NCBI GenBank assembly: GCA_003164035.1
Contig: PLRS01000081.1
Location: 1 to 64,000, forward strand
Direction of reading: 5' to 3'
From: Bryobacterales bacterium
GTDB taxonomy: Bacteria > Acidobacteriota > Terriglobia > Bryobacterales > Bryobacteraceae
Length of the DNA stretch: 64,000 nt
The notes under the pieces were generated by a model. That model searched no databases, was not told where the DNA came from, and saw nothing but the letters and a program-made list of their open reading frames with translations. Both the position numbers and the translations under genes were made by a program. Positions 33,401-41,837 of the stretch are shown one piece after another; position 1 is the stretch's first letter, and every line of letters begins with the position of its first letter.

Positions 33401-33601
33401 AATCGTTACCTGCTGTTCCACTTCTTCAGCCGAACGTCCCGGCCATTGGGTAATTACGGTGACGTAGTTGTCGGCGATGTCCGGATACGCCTCCACGGGA
33501 AGCTCGTGGAATGAGATCGCTCCCCAGCCGGCCAATAGCACGGCAACCGCCAACACCACGAATTTGTTGTTAAGCGCGAAGTCTACCAGAGCCCGAATCA
33601 T
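30446..33601 (-). CDS. czcA: Heavy-metal RND efflux pump (CzcA family)
   Basis: 1051 residues from the ATG at 33601, which has AGGAA just before it; the frame extends ten codons further without need. Twelve membrane helices and two large periplasmic loops. The proton-relay signature in TM4 reads LDFGMVVDGAVVMVEN, giving D406, D412 and E419 in the spacing of CzcA D402, D408 and E415. The DFGxxxDGA form belongs to divalent-cation pumps (Co, Zn, Cd, Ni) rather than CusA-type Cu/Ag pumps. It is the middle gene of a czcB-czcA-czcC order, with 70 bp to the adaptor gene and 4 bp to the channel gene. Confidence 0.95.
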   Translation of the reverse strand: MIRALVDFALNNKFVVLAVAVLLAGWGAISFHELPVEAYPDIADNYVTVITQWPGRSAEEVEQQVTIPIEIQMAGMPHMTFLRSESIFGLSFVIMIFDDSSVNDWNRQKTLERLTQVNLPNGQNLQPQIGTDWSTTGQIYWYTIRSTNPRYDLMDLRSIEDWVLLKQFKSVPNVVDVSDFGGTVREYQVRVDPNKLVSYGLSIGQVEQQLSNNNINAGGSFVEEGMQQMNVRALGLFNTVHDIEQTLLKTQTGTAIRVKDIADVVQGPKIRLGHMARANHMEDGRIIDEPDVIEGGVLMRKGAEEEPTLEAIHRKVEDLNNGILPPGVKVVPMLDRSDLLHFTLHTVMHNLIEGMILVSVILFLFLLNARAALIVALTIPFSLLFASIWLDLSHIPANLLSLGALDFGMVVDGAVVMVENIIRHLSKDRRGANGSAKTTAEIIREACHEVQRPVFYAIAIIITAYMPIFTLQRVEGRLFRPMAWTVALALLGAMTFSILIAPVLAATFFRKGIRERRNLVLNYLVTQYRRRLRWAVQHRWVVACVAIVSLAGTVYLGFGGVIGAEFLPHLDEGAIWARGTLANSTSLSEGEKFTTNCRYVFASFPEVKTVVSQVGRPDDGTDTGGFGNTEYFVDLKPHEQWRPIFHKNKDELIAAMNRALEKYPGAIWNFSQPIEDNVGETLTGTKGSLALKIFGDDLKLLEQKGEEVTAVMSGIAGMHDVKLLRDFGQPNLDLTIDRRQAARFGVNVADIQDAVQTAVGGNAVSQVLIGEQRYDVVVRYQEPYRNTQRAIAKVRLVSPSGERVSLAQLTNVEVKDGAYDIFREGNSRYVAVTFNVRGRDLGTTVEDVIKRIGEKVKLPPGYSIGWSGEYESEKRAEARLALIVPLTILVIFIILYSMFRSYKWALLILLNVGLARIGGLLALLVTGTYLSVSSGVGMLALFGVSVQTGVIMVEYINQLRARGHSIEDSAVEGAVLRLRPIMMTMLVATLGLLPAALSHDIGSDSQRPFAIVIVGGLISDLLLSIVLLPTFYVWIARDGDQLPKPEGSFEG

Positions 33602-33671
33602 TTCCTGTTTTCCTGTTTGGCCGGCCGGCAAGCCGGCCCCACCCCTGGATACCGATCCTGCAAACCCGCGG

Positions 33672-34817
33672 TCACTGACCGAGCACGTGGTCTAACACCA
33701 ACGCGTTGGTGACCAGTTGTTGCCCAGGCTGCAGTCCGGACTTGATCTCCTGAAGACTGGTGTTGTCGGAGAGAAGGTCTCCACCGATAACTTCCACCCG
33801 GCGAAAGTTCTTGCCGGACGCGGGAACATACACAAAATCGCGATCGTGCATGTGCAGGACGGCGCTGGCCGGGACAATCGTGTGCATTTCCCTGGTTTGG
33901 CCGTGAAAAGTCGCCCGCACGAACATTCCCAGCCGCATGATGCCCGGGTTCTGTACCTCGATACGAACCTTGGCCGTGCGGATGTTGGGGTCGAGAACGG
34001 AGCCAATGTTGCTGACCCTTCCCCTGAACATTCGATCCGGATAGGCATTCAGTCTGATCTCCGCGGCGTCGCCGAGCCGGACGTTGGCCAGGTCGTTTTC
34101 ATACACGTCGCAGACAACCCAGACCGACGAGAGATCGGAAATGGTAAACGGGCTGGGCGTACTGAACGCTTGAATCGCGGCGGCGTTGGTGACTTCCTGA
34201 TCGGTGATCACTCCCGAGACCGGCGCGAAGATATCGACCATGGAAGCCGGCTTGTCGGGGTCGTTGCCAAGCAAACGGAGATGCTCGGCCAACGTATCCA
34301 CGGCGATCTTGGCCTTGTCCTCCGTGTCTTGGGCCACCTGCAGGTCGTTGAGGGCAATCGCGCCGTGAGAGTAGAGATCCTTGGAACGCTCCAATTGAGT
34401 CCGGGCGAGAACCTCATCCGCCACCGCCATACGGTAATTCGAATAGCCGCCCGAGACGTCGTCGCTTCGAACGGTCAGCAGCAACTGGCCTTTTTGCACC
34501 GTGTCGCCAAGGCGCACATGAATGGCCATGACGCGGCCGGAGGCGAGTGAGACCACGGGAATGTTGCGAGACACGTCGGGAGTTACCGCTCCGGTGACGA
34601 CCAGCTCCGAGGCTGCGGCGCGTTCGGCCGCCGTAGCCAGCGGAAATTGGTCCGGGCGGTCCACCGAGAAAAGCATAGCGTCCGGAAAGGGAACGACTTT
34701 GGCTTCGGGTGGCGCCCCTTGCGCCGTATCGGCTTTTACTTTCTTACACGCGGCTAGAATGACAAGTGAAGAGATGACGACTAATACCCGAGTAAGTGTG
34801 CGACCCCTGCTCTTCAT
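33672..34817 (-). CDS. czcB: RND efflux periplasmic adaptor (CzcB-like)
   Basis: 381 residues from the ATG at 34817, preceded by GGAGG at 7 nt; this rules out the ATG four codons upstream. A lipoprotein signal ends LAAC with C24. The membrane-fusion fold follows: barrel-sandwich (VVSLASGRVMAIHVRLGDTVQKGQLLLTV), a helical hairpin (about 130-190), then the matching half ASMVDIFAPVSGVI and a beta-barrel domain. It has no His-rich N-terminal metal-binding extension like that of R. metallidurans CzcB. It links CzcA to CzcC. Confidence 0.92.
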   Translation of the reverse strand: MKSRGRTLTRVLVVISSLVILAACKKVKADTAQGAPPEAKVVPFPDAMLFSVDRPDQFPLATAAERAAASELVVTGAVTPDVSRNIPVVSLASGRVMAIHVRLGDTVQKGQLLLTVRSDDVSGGYSNYRMAVADEVLARTQLERSKDLYSHGAIALNDLQVAQDTEDKAKIAVDTLAEHLRLLGNDPDKPASMVDIFAPVSGVITDQEVTNAAAIQAFSTPSPFTISDLSSVWVVCDVYENDLANVRLGDAAEIRLNAYPDRMFRGRVSNIGSVLDPNIRTAKVRIEVQNPGIMRLGMFVRATFHGQTREMHTIVPASAVLHMHDRDFVYVPASGKNFRRVEVIGGDLLSDNTSLQEIKSGLQPGQQLVTNALVLDHVLGQ

Positions 34818-34868
34818 AGAGACCTCCATAGAAACTGCCGAAGTAATGAGTTTCCCCAGGTTTTCATA

Positions 34869-35597
34869 TCACAGTTCCAGTTTGCCCATAAACTCCATTT
34901 GACGCAGATCGAAAGTCTGGGAGACGACAATGCGGCCGATTTGCGCTTCGAATTGAATCTGTCGATCGTTTTTGGTGATTTCCGCGGACAAAGGAAACAA
35001 ATAGACCACCACGACGTCGTTTTCCCGCTGGAAGGCTTCTGCGGCGATCGGCCGTACATCTCTTTTCGACTCGCGCTTCAAAGCTGCTAAGTTCTTCAGG
35101 GGTTTTCCCAATTCTTTTGGGTCGCCCCTGAAATCGGTACCGGGAACGCCGTAGACGGCGATGCGATAACCGTCTCCCTCCGAGGCGGGAGGCTCGACCT
35201 CGCGCGACTTGAACTCGGCGATCCGAACCGGAAGAGCGGTCTCCCAACGCAGCTTCAATGTGATGGGCTGGGGAAGGGAGCGGGGGCTCCGGTCGTCGCC
35301 CCCGGGGCCCGCGAAGATATTCGGCGATACCTTCGGTCCGCTGCCCTTCGGATCCACCCCGTCATAGCCGACACCGCGAGGTTGGCCCAGTTGTCCACCT
35401 TCCCTAAGTTGGTCCTCCGTCACCCTGCGGCTGACGACGGCCCTCGTCTCTTTCGCCCAAGGTGACGAAGCCAGAATCAGCCTGGCGTCGTCTTCGGTCC
35501 ACTGGGCGGCCGGCTTGCTTATCCAAACCGGTCCGTCCGCCATCAGGACGGCGGCGGCTGCGATCCCCCACAGCGAGTGTATCAGCGGCTTACTCAT
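34869..35597 (-). CDS. Exported protein of unknown function in the efflux operon
   Basis: 242 residues. It has a short N-terminal signal-like helix (IHSLWGIAAAAVLMA), then WTEDDARLILASSPWAKE, a motif style (W...DA..IL..SPWA) seen in uncharacterised Acidobacterial exported proteins. The middle is Gly/Pro-rich and the C-terminal half beta-rich, including KLRWETALPVRIAEF. It lies between the outer-membrane barrel gene and the CzcB gene on the same strand, so it may be an accessory of the exporter or a metal-stress protein. No metal-ligand cluster is evident. Confidence 0.6.
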   Translation of the reverse strand: MSKPLIHSLWGIAAAAVLMADGPVWISKPAAQWTEDDARLILASSPWAKETRAVVSRRVTEDQLREGGQLGQPRGVGYDGVDPKGSGPKVSPNIFAGPGGDDRSPRSLPQPITLKLRWETALPVRIAEFKSREVEPPASEGDGYRIAVYGVPGTDFRGDPKELGKPLKNLAALKRESKRDVRPIAAEAFQRENDVVVVYLFPLSAEITKNDRQIQFEAQIGRIVVSQTFDLRQMEFMGKLEL

Positions 35598-35678
35598 CGG
35601 TTACTCCGTGAAGGCGGTGCAGCGGCCTGGTTCCCGTACGCGTAGCTGCACCGCAATTCAACTCTCATAAGTCTGGCG

Positions 35679-37817
35679 CTAGAACTTCACCATCACGCCA
35701 ACCGAAAGCTTCGCTTCGCTGCGGCGAAGGTCGGGGAACCAAACACCGCCGGCGCTGGCACAATTGGTGGTCGCGGTCGGAAGATCGCTCGCTCCCGACG
35801 CTGCTCCGCTCATACAGGCGAACTGCCCGGGAGAACCATTAGTTCCGCCAAGCGCGAAGCCGGGAGGCGTGACGCCGCCCCGTCCGGCGAAATACGGGAC
35901 ATCCGAGTGACGATATCCAAACTCCGCCCACCAGGTGATGTATTGTTTCGGCATGTACTGGAAGGTGACCGTGCTATCCCACATGTGGGCCCTTTGGCCG
36001 GGAAGCTGCGTGAAGTAAGGCGAACCCGTCACCGCGTCGGCCCCATTGATCGGCGGCAGCAGCGTCAGATAGCGGCCCCAGTTGCTCATCTCTCCGCCGC
36101 CGAGCGTGATAGCATACAGATCCTTGTGGAACCACATTCTGTCATAAGCCATCCACCCTACAAACGATTCCTTGTTCTTGCTGGGTGCGCCGGTGCACTG
36201 AATTCCGCCGCCATATTGGCATCCCGCGTCGGCCGTGAGGGAGAATGCCATTTTGCTGATACCCATGTTTTCCGGCTTGCTGTAGTACCTGACCTCGATG
36301 CTATCGTCGGTGTGAATACGTTCCGTGTGGGGGAGACCCAGGTTGTCCTGTCCGAAGCCATACTGGTTCGCGACGAGCTTGAACCACTCTTTCGGCTGCC
36401 ACAGAAGCTGCCCACCCAAACCGGGATGGCCGTTGTACTTGGCGTAGGATTGCCATCCGTTGATGAACCAGGGCTCTATCTTGAGCTTGTTCGTGGGAAA
36501 CCACTGAACGCGCACGCCGTTAAAAAACCAAGGCGTGTTAGAGGACACGTACGAAGGTTGGTAAGTCCAGTTATCGAAGTTGTAGTAGCTGAACAGACCG
36601 ATGTACGAGACGAAAATTCCGGCGTCCACGTTCAGGCCGTGATTCACGTTGAAGTGGTAGCCGCCCCAAGCTTCCGACACGTATTTGTAGGCGTCGCGGA
36701 GGTTCCATTGGCCAACCGCGAAGCTGGCGTCATTCCGCGGAGTGGTGGTTGAAAACAGGCCGAACATGGTCAAGACCCTGCCGCGAACGTTTTGCCAGTG
36801 GAAATCGCCGCCGAAACTGATCTGCTCGATCTGGACTTCGCCGGAGCGGAAAGACTCGGTGGCCCCGACGATGGTGTGATCGATCGGCTGGTTGAAATCC
36901 TCCATATAGTGGGTATCGAACCGCCCTTCAAAAGTAAAAAACTTCGTATCCAGAATGGTGTCTTTATTGCGGGAGGAGCCATTGAGCCAGGTGAAATCTC
37001 CGTATGCAAAGGGAGTGAAGTTGTCCACCGCGGGCGCCGGGTCGGGAGGCTGGAGGGCATCGGGAACGGCTGGAGCCGCGGGAGCCGCTGGGGCCTGCGC
37101 CGGAGGAGCCGCGGGGGCGGCCGTTTGAGAAGGGGCCGGCGCATCGACGGTTCCAGCCGCGGGCGGTAGAATTCCCGCGGTGAGAGGGGCGGCCGGCGCA
37201 GAGGGCCGGGTTGAGAGGGCCCTCAACGGGGGGGTATCTAAAGATGCGTACAGGGGTTGCGGCGCGGTATGGTTAGCCGCCGGCTGCGCCGCAACGGTAG
37301 CGGTTTGAGTGTCCGCGGCTGGAGGCTTCGAAGCGGCGGGCGGAGGGGCTGGTTGAGCCTTCACCTGGCTCAACTCCGCTTCAAGCTGGTCGATTCGTTT
37401 CTGCATGGCTTCGAGGCGCTCGACGCGTTCCTGCATAGCCTGCAGCGCCTTCGCCTGCGCGGCCGCGCCGGCTCCCAGGTCTTTTGAGGAAAGGGCGAGC
37501 GCCACCTGAAGAGGCTCTCGCGCCTTCAACTCGACCAGTGCCGAAGAGGTCAAAAATCCATCTTTACTCGCGATCAAGAGGTACCGGCCCGGTTTCAGGT
37601 TCTCGAAGTTGAAAGTCCCGTCGGGACCGCTCACCACGTTGCGATTGCTGTTGTCGTCCTGGCCGTGAATCGCCACGAGCGCTCCCGGTAAGGGAACGCC
37701 ATTGGGCTCCAGCGTGACTCCATGAACGACGCTGAAAGGCGTCTCCGCGTGAGCGGGGACAGTAGTCCATGCAATTGACAGCGGCAACGCCACGGCCATT
37801 AATAGTTTCGTAGTCAT
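35679..37817 (-). CDS. Outer-membrane barrel with regulatory-like N-domain
   Basis: 712 residues. Signal peptide to about residue 24, then a carboxypeptidase-regulatory-like beta domain (about 30-108; GVPLPGALVAIHG, GTFNFENLKPGRYLL). A coiled-coil of heptads follows (about 115-152; QAMQERVERLEAMQKRIDQLEAE), then a Pro/Ala-rich linker to about 250. The rest is an aromatic-rich beta-barrel with alternating strands and a short acceptable C-terminal strand ending VMVKF. A coiled coil before a barrel recalls OprP/OmpM-type porins that attach to peptidoglycan. It is the first gene after a large gap and precedes the metal-efflux genes. Confidence 0.78.
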   Translation of the reverse strand: MTTKLLMAVALPLSIAWTTVPAHAETPFSVVHGVTLEPNGVPLPGALVAIHGQDDNSNRNVVSGPDGTFNFENLKPGRYLLIASKDGFLTSSALVELKAREPLQVALALSSKDLGAGAAAQAKALQAMQERVERLEAMQKRIDQLEAELSQVKAQPAPPPAASKPPAADTQTATVAAQPAANHTAPQPLYASLDTPPLRALSTRPSAPAAPLTAGILPPAAGTVDAPAPSQTAAPAAPPAQAPAAPAAPAVPDALQPPDPAPAVDNFTPFAYGDFTWLNGSSRNKDTILDTKFFTFEGRFDTHYMEDFNQPIDHTIVGATESFRSGEVQIEQISFGGDFHWQNVRGRVLTMFGLFSTTTPRNDASFAVGQWNLRDAYKYVSEAWGGYHFNVNHGLNVDAGIFVSYIGLFSYYNFDNWTYQPSYVSSNTPWFFNGVRVQWFPTNKLKIEPWFINGWQSYAKYNGHPGLGGQLLWQPKEWFKLVANQYGFGQDNLGLPHTERIHTDDSIEVRYYSKPENMGISKMAFSLTADAGCQYGGGIQCTGAPSKNKESFVGWMAYDRMWFHKDLYAITLGGGEMSNWGRYLTLLPPINGADAVTGSPYFTQLPGQRAHMWDSTVTFQYMPKQYITWWAEFGYRHSDVPYFAGRGGVTPPGFALGGTNGSPGQFACMSGAASGASDLPTATTNCASAGGVWFPDLRRSEAKLSVGVMVKF

Positions 37818-38170
37818 AAGTTGACGGCATCCACCCTTTCTTTGAAGGATCTAACTGTGTCGTGCGAGACTCTGCTTCGTCGCAAACGAGGCGACACCTA
37901 CCGCATTTAACTAAAGCCGCTGAGACTGGCTTAAGGATGCCGGTTTTGGCTAGTATGCCAGAGCAAGCATTCAAAAGCCATAAAGGACACCTAAGGAAGC
38001 GATAAAGACTCCTTATAGGCGTCAGTAACTTATTGGATGACGCTTCGGCGCCTTTGCCGATGATTGGTGTCGACAGGGACACGATAGCCTGGCGGCGGAA
38101 CGCGGCCGCGCGGACCATGGAGCGGCCGTGGCGGCCGCTATTGGTTTCTTGTAAGTAGAAGGCCGCCTCG
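37818..38170. other. Upstream region of the efflux-associated operon
   Basis: No gene is seen. On the reverse strand it carries two direct copies of CTTTATCGC/CTTTATGGC annotated separately. It separates two large barrel genes and probably holds a promoter for the downstream block 37817-29161. Confidence 0.4.
37977..38007 (-). promoter_or_regulatory. Direct repeat CTTTAT(C/G)GC
   Basis: On the reverse strand CTTTATCGC (37999-38007) and CTTTATGGC (37977-37985) are 22 bp apart, two helical turns, about 160-190 bp upstream of the barrel gene. OmpR-type regulators bind tandem direct half-sites, and the KdpE-like regulator is encoded 2 kb upstream, so this is a candidate operator. The spacing is suggestive only. 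Confidence 0.3.
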
Positions 38171-39895
38171 TCAGAAGAAGACGATCACGTCGCTGGCGAG
38201 GGTCAACTGGTTCTTTCTGGTGCCGTTGTCATAGGCTGGTGCGGAGTAGGAGCGCTCGAAGCGGATCTCGGGCCGGAAGAGAATCGTCGTTCCCACCCAG
38301 TGGCCCCACCCGATCAGGTGTTCCGTGTAAAACGTCTTAAACCCGGTGCGCTGGCCCACGAAGTCGTCGAAGAACTCGTTGCGGAACGAAAGATAGTCGT
38401 GCTTCCCGGTTTGATATTCAATATAGTTGACGATCGCGTAGTCCGGGGCGTAGCAGGTCACTTGCTCCAGGGTTTTGCAGATTGCGCCGTTGGCGCCGGT
38501 AATCAGCAGGGCCTGCCCCGCCGGGTTGTTTACGTTCGGAGTATGGCTTTCGTATTGGTACCAGCTCTCCGTAGCTGAATGCCATTTCGAGCTCGCACTG
38601 AACTTGTGGTACCAGGTGAGATAAAAGGCTTGCAGGTTGTTGTAAGCGTACCTTCCGTCGTTGATCGAGTTATCGCAGCCGTAGATATTGTCCATACCGT
38701 TGCGCCACGTGTATCCCAGGCATGTATTTACCGTCGGTTTGGCGCTTTTGGTCCACGGCATTGTGTCGCAGCCGGGCGAAAGCCCCACTTGGAACATCCA
38801 GTGGCTGGTTACCTTGGTCGTGCTGTTGATGCCAAGTTGCGTGTAGCAATCGAAAGTGTACGTCAAAGAGTGGCTGTAAGTATAATTATTCGGCGCTAAC
38901 TGGGCTTCGATGTCCGGCAGCGAAATGTAACGGCCCACCCGGATGTCCGTCCCCTGGGCGATTTGCGGAACATACAAGTCGAAATAAAACATCGGGGCGT
39001 CGAAACCGTTCTCCTGATTCTTGCCAAGAAGTTGATTGCTGAAGAATCCTTGGGAAGTGGTGAACCGATAGTCCAGCCCATATAGCCCCGAGACTCGAAA
39101 GCCCCAGTCGACATGGTCCGTCTGCACGGTATCGGGCTGGCGCTCGATGTACAGCACTTCCTGGTCCAATTGAATGCCTTCGCGCTCGGCGTAAGCCTCG
39201 GGAAAATTCGAGTAGCCGCCGCCCCTGGAGGTGCTGACATTGGTGCCGGCGTTCAGCCATCCGTAAATTTGGATACCGCTCTTCTTCCAGGCGTCGCCGT
39301 TCGATCCGCCCCAAATTGCGGTCATCAGCGGGCCAGCCTGTGTCCATGGTTGGCCGATCGTCACGCTGCCGCCGTAGGGCCACACGGTAAAGGGAAAGGG
39401 CGGCCCGTCAACCGGCGCGGGATCACCGCGGAACTTAGGCGGGGGCGATACGTCCGGGCCCGTGGCGGGCCTCCAGTCGTCTGCATAGGACCGCAGAAAC
39501 CGACGGATGAAACCCTCTTTCTTCGGCGTCGAAACGGCGGAAATGGAATCGCCGCCAAGCGGCACGTCGATGTTCGTGGAACTCCCGACGGCGAGGTCGA
39601 TGGCGACCGGCTCTTGACTCGCCAAGCCGTCTTTGGCCGCCGTCACCTCGTAGTGTCCCGGCGCCAGGCTGGCCAGTTCAAATTCGCCGTTGCCGGTTGT
39701 GAGCACGGTACGCGGATCGCCTCCGGCGGAGAGTTTCGCCGTGACCGTCGCACCCGCCAGGGGCGTTCCAGCTCTGTCCTGAACCACTCCGTGCAGCCGA
39801 GCCACGGCAGATTCATTCTCCGCCGCGGAAGCGGCGTGGACCTGAAGACACGCTCCAATCAAGGCCGCGCAACCCAGGACGTAAGCAAACGGCAT
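38171..39895 (-). CDS. Outer-membrane barrel (porin-2-like) with regulatory-like N-domain
   Basis: 574 residues from the ATG at 39895, which starts a clear signal peptide (MPFAYVLGCAALIGACLQVHAASA); the frame is open upstream but overlaps the regulator gene. Residues about 32-115 form a carboxypeptidase-regulatory-like domain (GTPLAGATVTAKL, GEFELASLAPGHYEVTA). The rest is an outer-membrane barrel of the OmpL/BBP2 type, with WMFQVGLSPGCD and many aromatic, Asn and Gly residues, ending LASDVIVFF. It differs from the neighbouring barrel protein in having no coiled coil. Confidence 0.78.
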   Translation of the reverse strand: MPFAYVLGCAALIGACLQVHAASAAENESAVARLHGVVQDRAGTPLAGATVTAKLSAGGDPRTVLTTGNGEFELASLAPGHYEVTAAKDGLASQEPVAIDLAVGSSTNIDVPLGGDSISAVSTPKKEGFIRRFLRSYADDWRPATGPDVSPPPKFRGDPAPVDGPPFPFTVWPYGGSVTIGQPWTQAGPLMTAIWGGSNGDAWKKSGIQIYGWLNAGTNVSTSRGGGYSNFPEAYAEREGIQLDQEVLYIERQPDTVQTDHVDWGFRVSGLYGLDYRFTTSQGFFSNQLLGKNQENGFDAPMFYFDLYVPQIAQGTDIRVGRYISLPDIEAQLAPNNYTYSHSLTYTFDCYTQLGINSTTKVTSHWMFQVGLSPGCDTMPWTKSAKPTVNTCLGYTWRNGMDNIYGCDNSINDGRYAYNNLQAFYLTWYHKFSASSKWHSATESWYQYESHTPNVNNPAGQALLITGANGAICKTLEQVTCYAPDYAIVNYIEYQTGKHDYLSFRNEFFDDFVGQRTGFKTFYTEHLIGWGHWVGTTILFRPEIRFERSYSAPAYDNGTRKNQLTLASDVIVFF

Positions 39896-40004
39896 TCTCA
39901 CTGTTTTTGCTTCCTTCCAACGGTCGAATTCCAAGAGCCCGGTTCGCCCATGCGCGAGGGTCGAGCGCGCGCCATAAGCACGAAATCGTTTGCGTTTCTC
40001 GTCG

Positions 40005-40742
40005 TCATGCGCGCGCTCCAGACCCAAAATCGGCTTCCGCTTTGAAACGGTAACCGATCCGCGATTCGGTAACCACGTATCTGGGCGCGAGGGCGTCGTC
40101 GCCAAGTTTTTTTCGTAGTTGTCGAACAAAGGTTCGGAGATATTCCAGCTCTCCGCCGTATTCCGGTCCCCATACAGCGGCAAGAATGCGGGCATGGGTG
40201 AGCGGACGTCCGGCGTGGGACATCAGGAAATGAAGCAAGTCGAATTCCTTCGGTGTCAAGTGGATTGCCTCCCCCGACCTCTTCACGGCACGCCGCTCCG
40301 GATCGAGCTCGATCTCTCCGATTTCAATCGAGGCTCCTTCGTCCGGCTGCGCCGCGCGAGCACGGCGCACGGCGGCGCGGAGCCTTGCCGCCAGTTCCCT
40401 GGCATGGAAAGGCTTGGTGACGTAGTCGTCGGCGCCGGCGTCAAGCGCCTGAATCATGTCTTCCTCCGTATCCCTGACGGTTAACATCACAATGCCGAGC
40501 AGCGGCATCAACTCACGAATCTGTCTACAGGCCTCGATGCCGTCCATTCCGGGCATGCCAATATCCAGCAGTACCGTGTCGAAACGGACCGTGCGAACCA
40601 GCGCGATCGCCTGCTGGCCGGTTTCGGCCTCCACGATTTCAAGACTCGGGTTCTGAAGGGTTTTCTTCAGCGCCCAGCGAATCGCCGGTTCGTCGTCCAC
40701 GATCAGCAGCTTTCCTTTCACCGGCTCGAGTGTTGCGCTCAT
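40005..40742 (-). CDS. KdpE-like OmpR-family response regulator without adjacent kinase
   Basis: 245 residues. The receiver has D16-D17, phospho-acceptor D60 (VLLDIGMPGMDG) and K110 (VTKPF). The winged-helix domain includes IHLTPKEFDLLHFLM and LEYLRTFVRQLRKKLGDD, the latter being a KdpE-type recognition helix, and ends RYVVTESRIGYRF. KdpE normally works with KdpD in potassium homeostasis, but no histidine kinase or kdp genes are present here. Its location upstream of barrel and metal-efflux genes on the same strand suggests it controls them; this is inference. Stop to the next gene start is 109 bp. Confidence 0.9.
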   Translation of the reverse strand: MSATLEPVKGKLLIVDDEPAIRWALKKTLQNPSLEIVEAETGQQAIALVRTVRFDTVLLDIGMPGMDGIEACRQIRELMPLLGIVMLTVRDTEEDMIQALDAGADDYVTKPFHARELAARLRAAVRRARAAQPDEGASIEIGEIELDPERRAVKRSGEAIHLTPKEFDLLHFLMSHAGRPLTHARILAAVWGPEYGGELEYLRTFVRQLRKKLGDDALAPRYVVTESRIGYRFKAEADFGSGARA

Positions 40743-41075
40743 TTCCCGTGTCCCTCAATTGGCGGCGCAGGACCGCGTGTCATCGCACTTCGATTCGTAA
40801 TTAGAGCGATTGTGAAGGAAGCCTCATGAGGAACGCATGAGGATTGGACACCTGGCGTTTTATAAGCTGGACGGCGTGCCGTAACTAATTGAACGACTGG
40901 AAGTTGGCTTTGGCATGCAAAGATTTGATGGGCTCGGTCAGGTTTTTTTATCCCTGGCATGGTGAAAGCAAACAATAGCTAAGTTGCTGAAGTTTTATTG
41001 CGGTGGACGGGGGCCGAGAGACAAAACTTAGCTGACACTTATGCAATCCTCATGTGCGCCGGTCTAGACTGCACC
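40743..41075. other. Divergent promoter region with TCCTCATG copies
   Basis: No gene is seen. It separates the KdpE-like regulator (left) from the HTH-like gene (right). TCCTCATG copies are annotated separately. The right part also includes A+T-rich tracts, for example near 40975-41000. Confidence 0.45.
40825..40843 (-). promoter_or_regulatory. Tandem TCCTCATG boxes upstream of the regulator
   Basis: TCCTCATG lies on the reverse strand at 40825-40832 and 40836-40843, 11 bp apart, one helical turn, about 85-100 bp upstream of the regulator ATG. A third copy, on the forward strand, is at 41047-41054, 22 bp before the ATG of the divergent gene. Spaced direct repeats of about 11 bp are the usual OmpR-family operator form, so autoregulation is plausible. 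Confidence 0.4.
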
Positions 41076-41837
41076 ATGGACTTTATGGGTGAGAAGGCAC
41101 GGGCCTTGGAAATCCATAGTGCGCGGCTGAAGACGCCGGTCCATCCAGGCATCGGGATCCTGCGGCGGGCCATCCGTGGGAACATGGTGTCCTTTCCATC
41201 ACAGATTCCAAGACTTCTAAAGGAACCCGCGGCGGACGTTCAGTGGCGGATGGTCGTGCTGTTCTTCGTTTGCGGTTGGCGGTCGGCGAAGATTGCCGCC
41301 CGGTTCCATGTACCGGCAGACCGGATGCGCAAGGATCTTTACGCGTGGTCCGTTCGAGCGATGGCACTCGGCTACGTTCAAGTCATCGAGCCGGACGCTT
41401 TCGCGAGGTGTTGCCACGAAGACGTCGAATACGAATCCGACGACGACCCCGGAGAAGCGCGGCCGGGTGACAGCAGACCGGCGCCGGGGAGCCCTCCCAA
41501 GGCAGTTACCCGCGCAATTCCGACGCTGGGTGAGCGTGTTTTGTCGGACCGGCAGGGGTCTGAGAACAGGTCTTTTGTGTCGACTGAAGAAGGTGTCCGC
41601 CCGATGCTTACTCTGGATCGGGCGATCGAACGCTGCGAGGCGTTGTGCGAGGAGGTCCGGATGCTTGCGGCCACGCTCTTGCGCGAGCTGAGGACGGTGG
41701 AAGGGATGGCGCTCGAACTCAGGCGCTCGCGGGAACAGATGAATGTTTTCGCCGCCGGGTTCCGAAGCGGAGAGAGCGATAGGGAGCCGAGTCTAAGCCT
41801 CGGCCAAGAGGAGCGAGTGTCTCATGCGGTCGCATAG
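41076..41837 (+). CDS. Hypothetical protein with a possible HTH
   Basis: 253 residues from the ATG at 41076; the frame stays open upstream to 40998, but that segment has no better start. Residues about 55-100 (VQWRMVVLFFVCGWRSAKIAARFHVPADRMRKDL) resemble a sigma-like or MarR-like helix-turn-helix. After a Pro/Ser-rich linker, residues about 175-225 form a helical coiled region (RAIERCEALCEEVRMLAATLLRELRTVEGMALELRRS). The gene ends with a 14-bp overlap into the VWFA gene, so the two are coupled. The function is unknown. Confidence 0.6.
   Translation: MDFMGEKARALEIHSARLKTPVHPGIGILRRAIRGNMVSFPSQIPRLLKEPAADVQWRMVVLFFVCGWRSAKIAARFHVPADRMRKDLYAWSVRAMALGYVQVIEPDAFARCCHEDVEYESDDDPGEARPGDSRPAPGSPPKAVTRAIPTLGERVLSDRQGSENRSFVSTEEGVRPMLTLDRAIERCEALCEEVRMLAATLLRELRTVEGMALELRRSREQMNVFAAGFRSGESDREPSLSLGQEERVSHAVA

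Noticed and set aside
40005-40742. Considered as evidence of a kdp potassium-transport operon
   Set aside because: Only the KdpE-like regulator is present; no kdpA, B, C or D is in the window.
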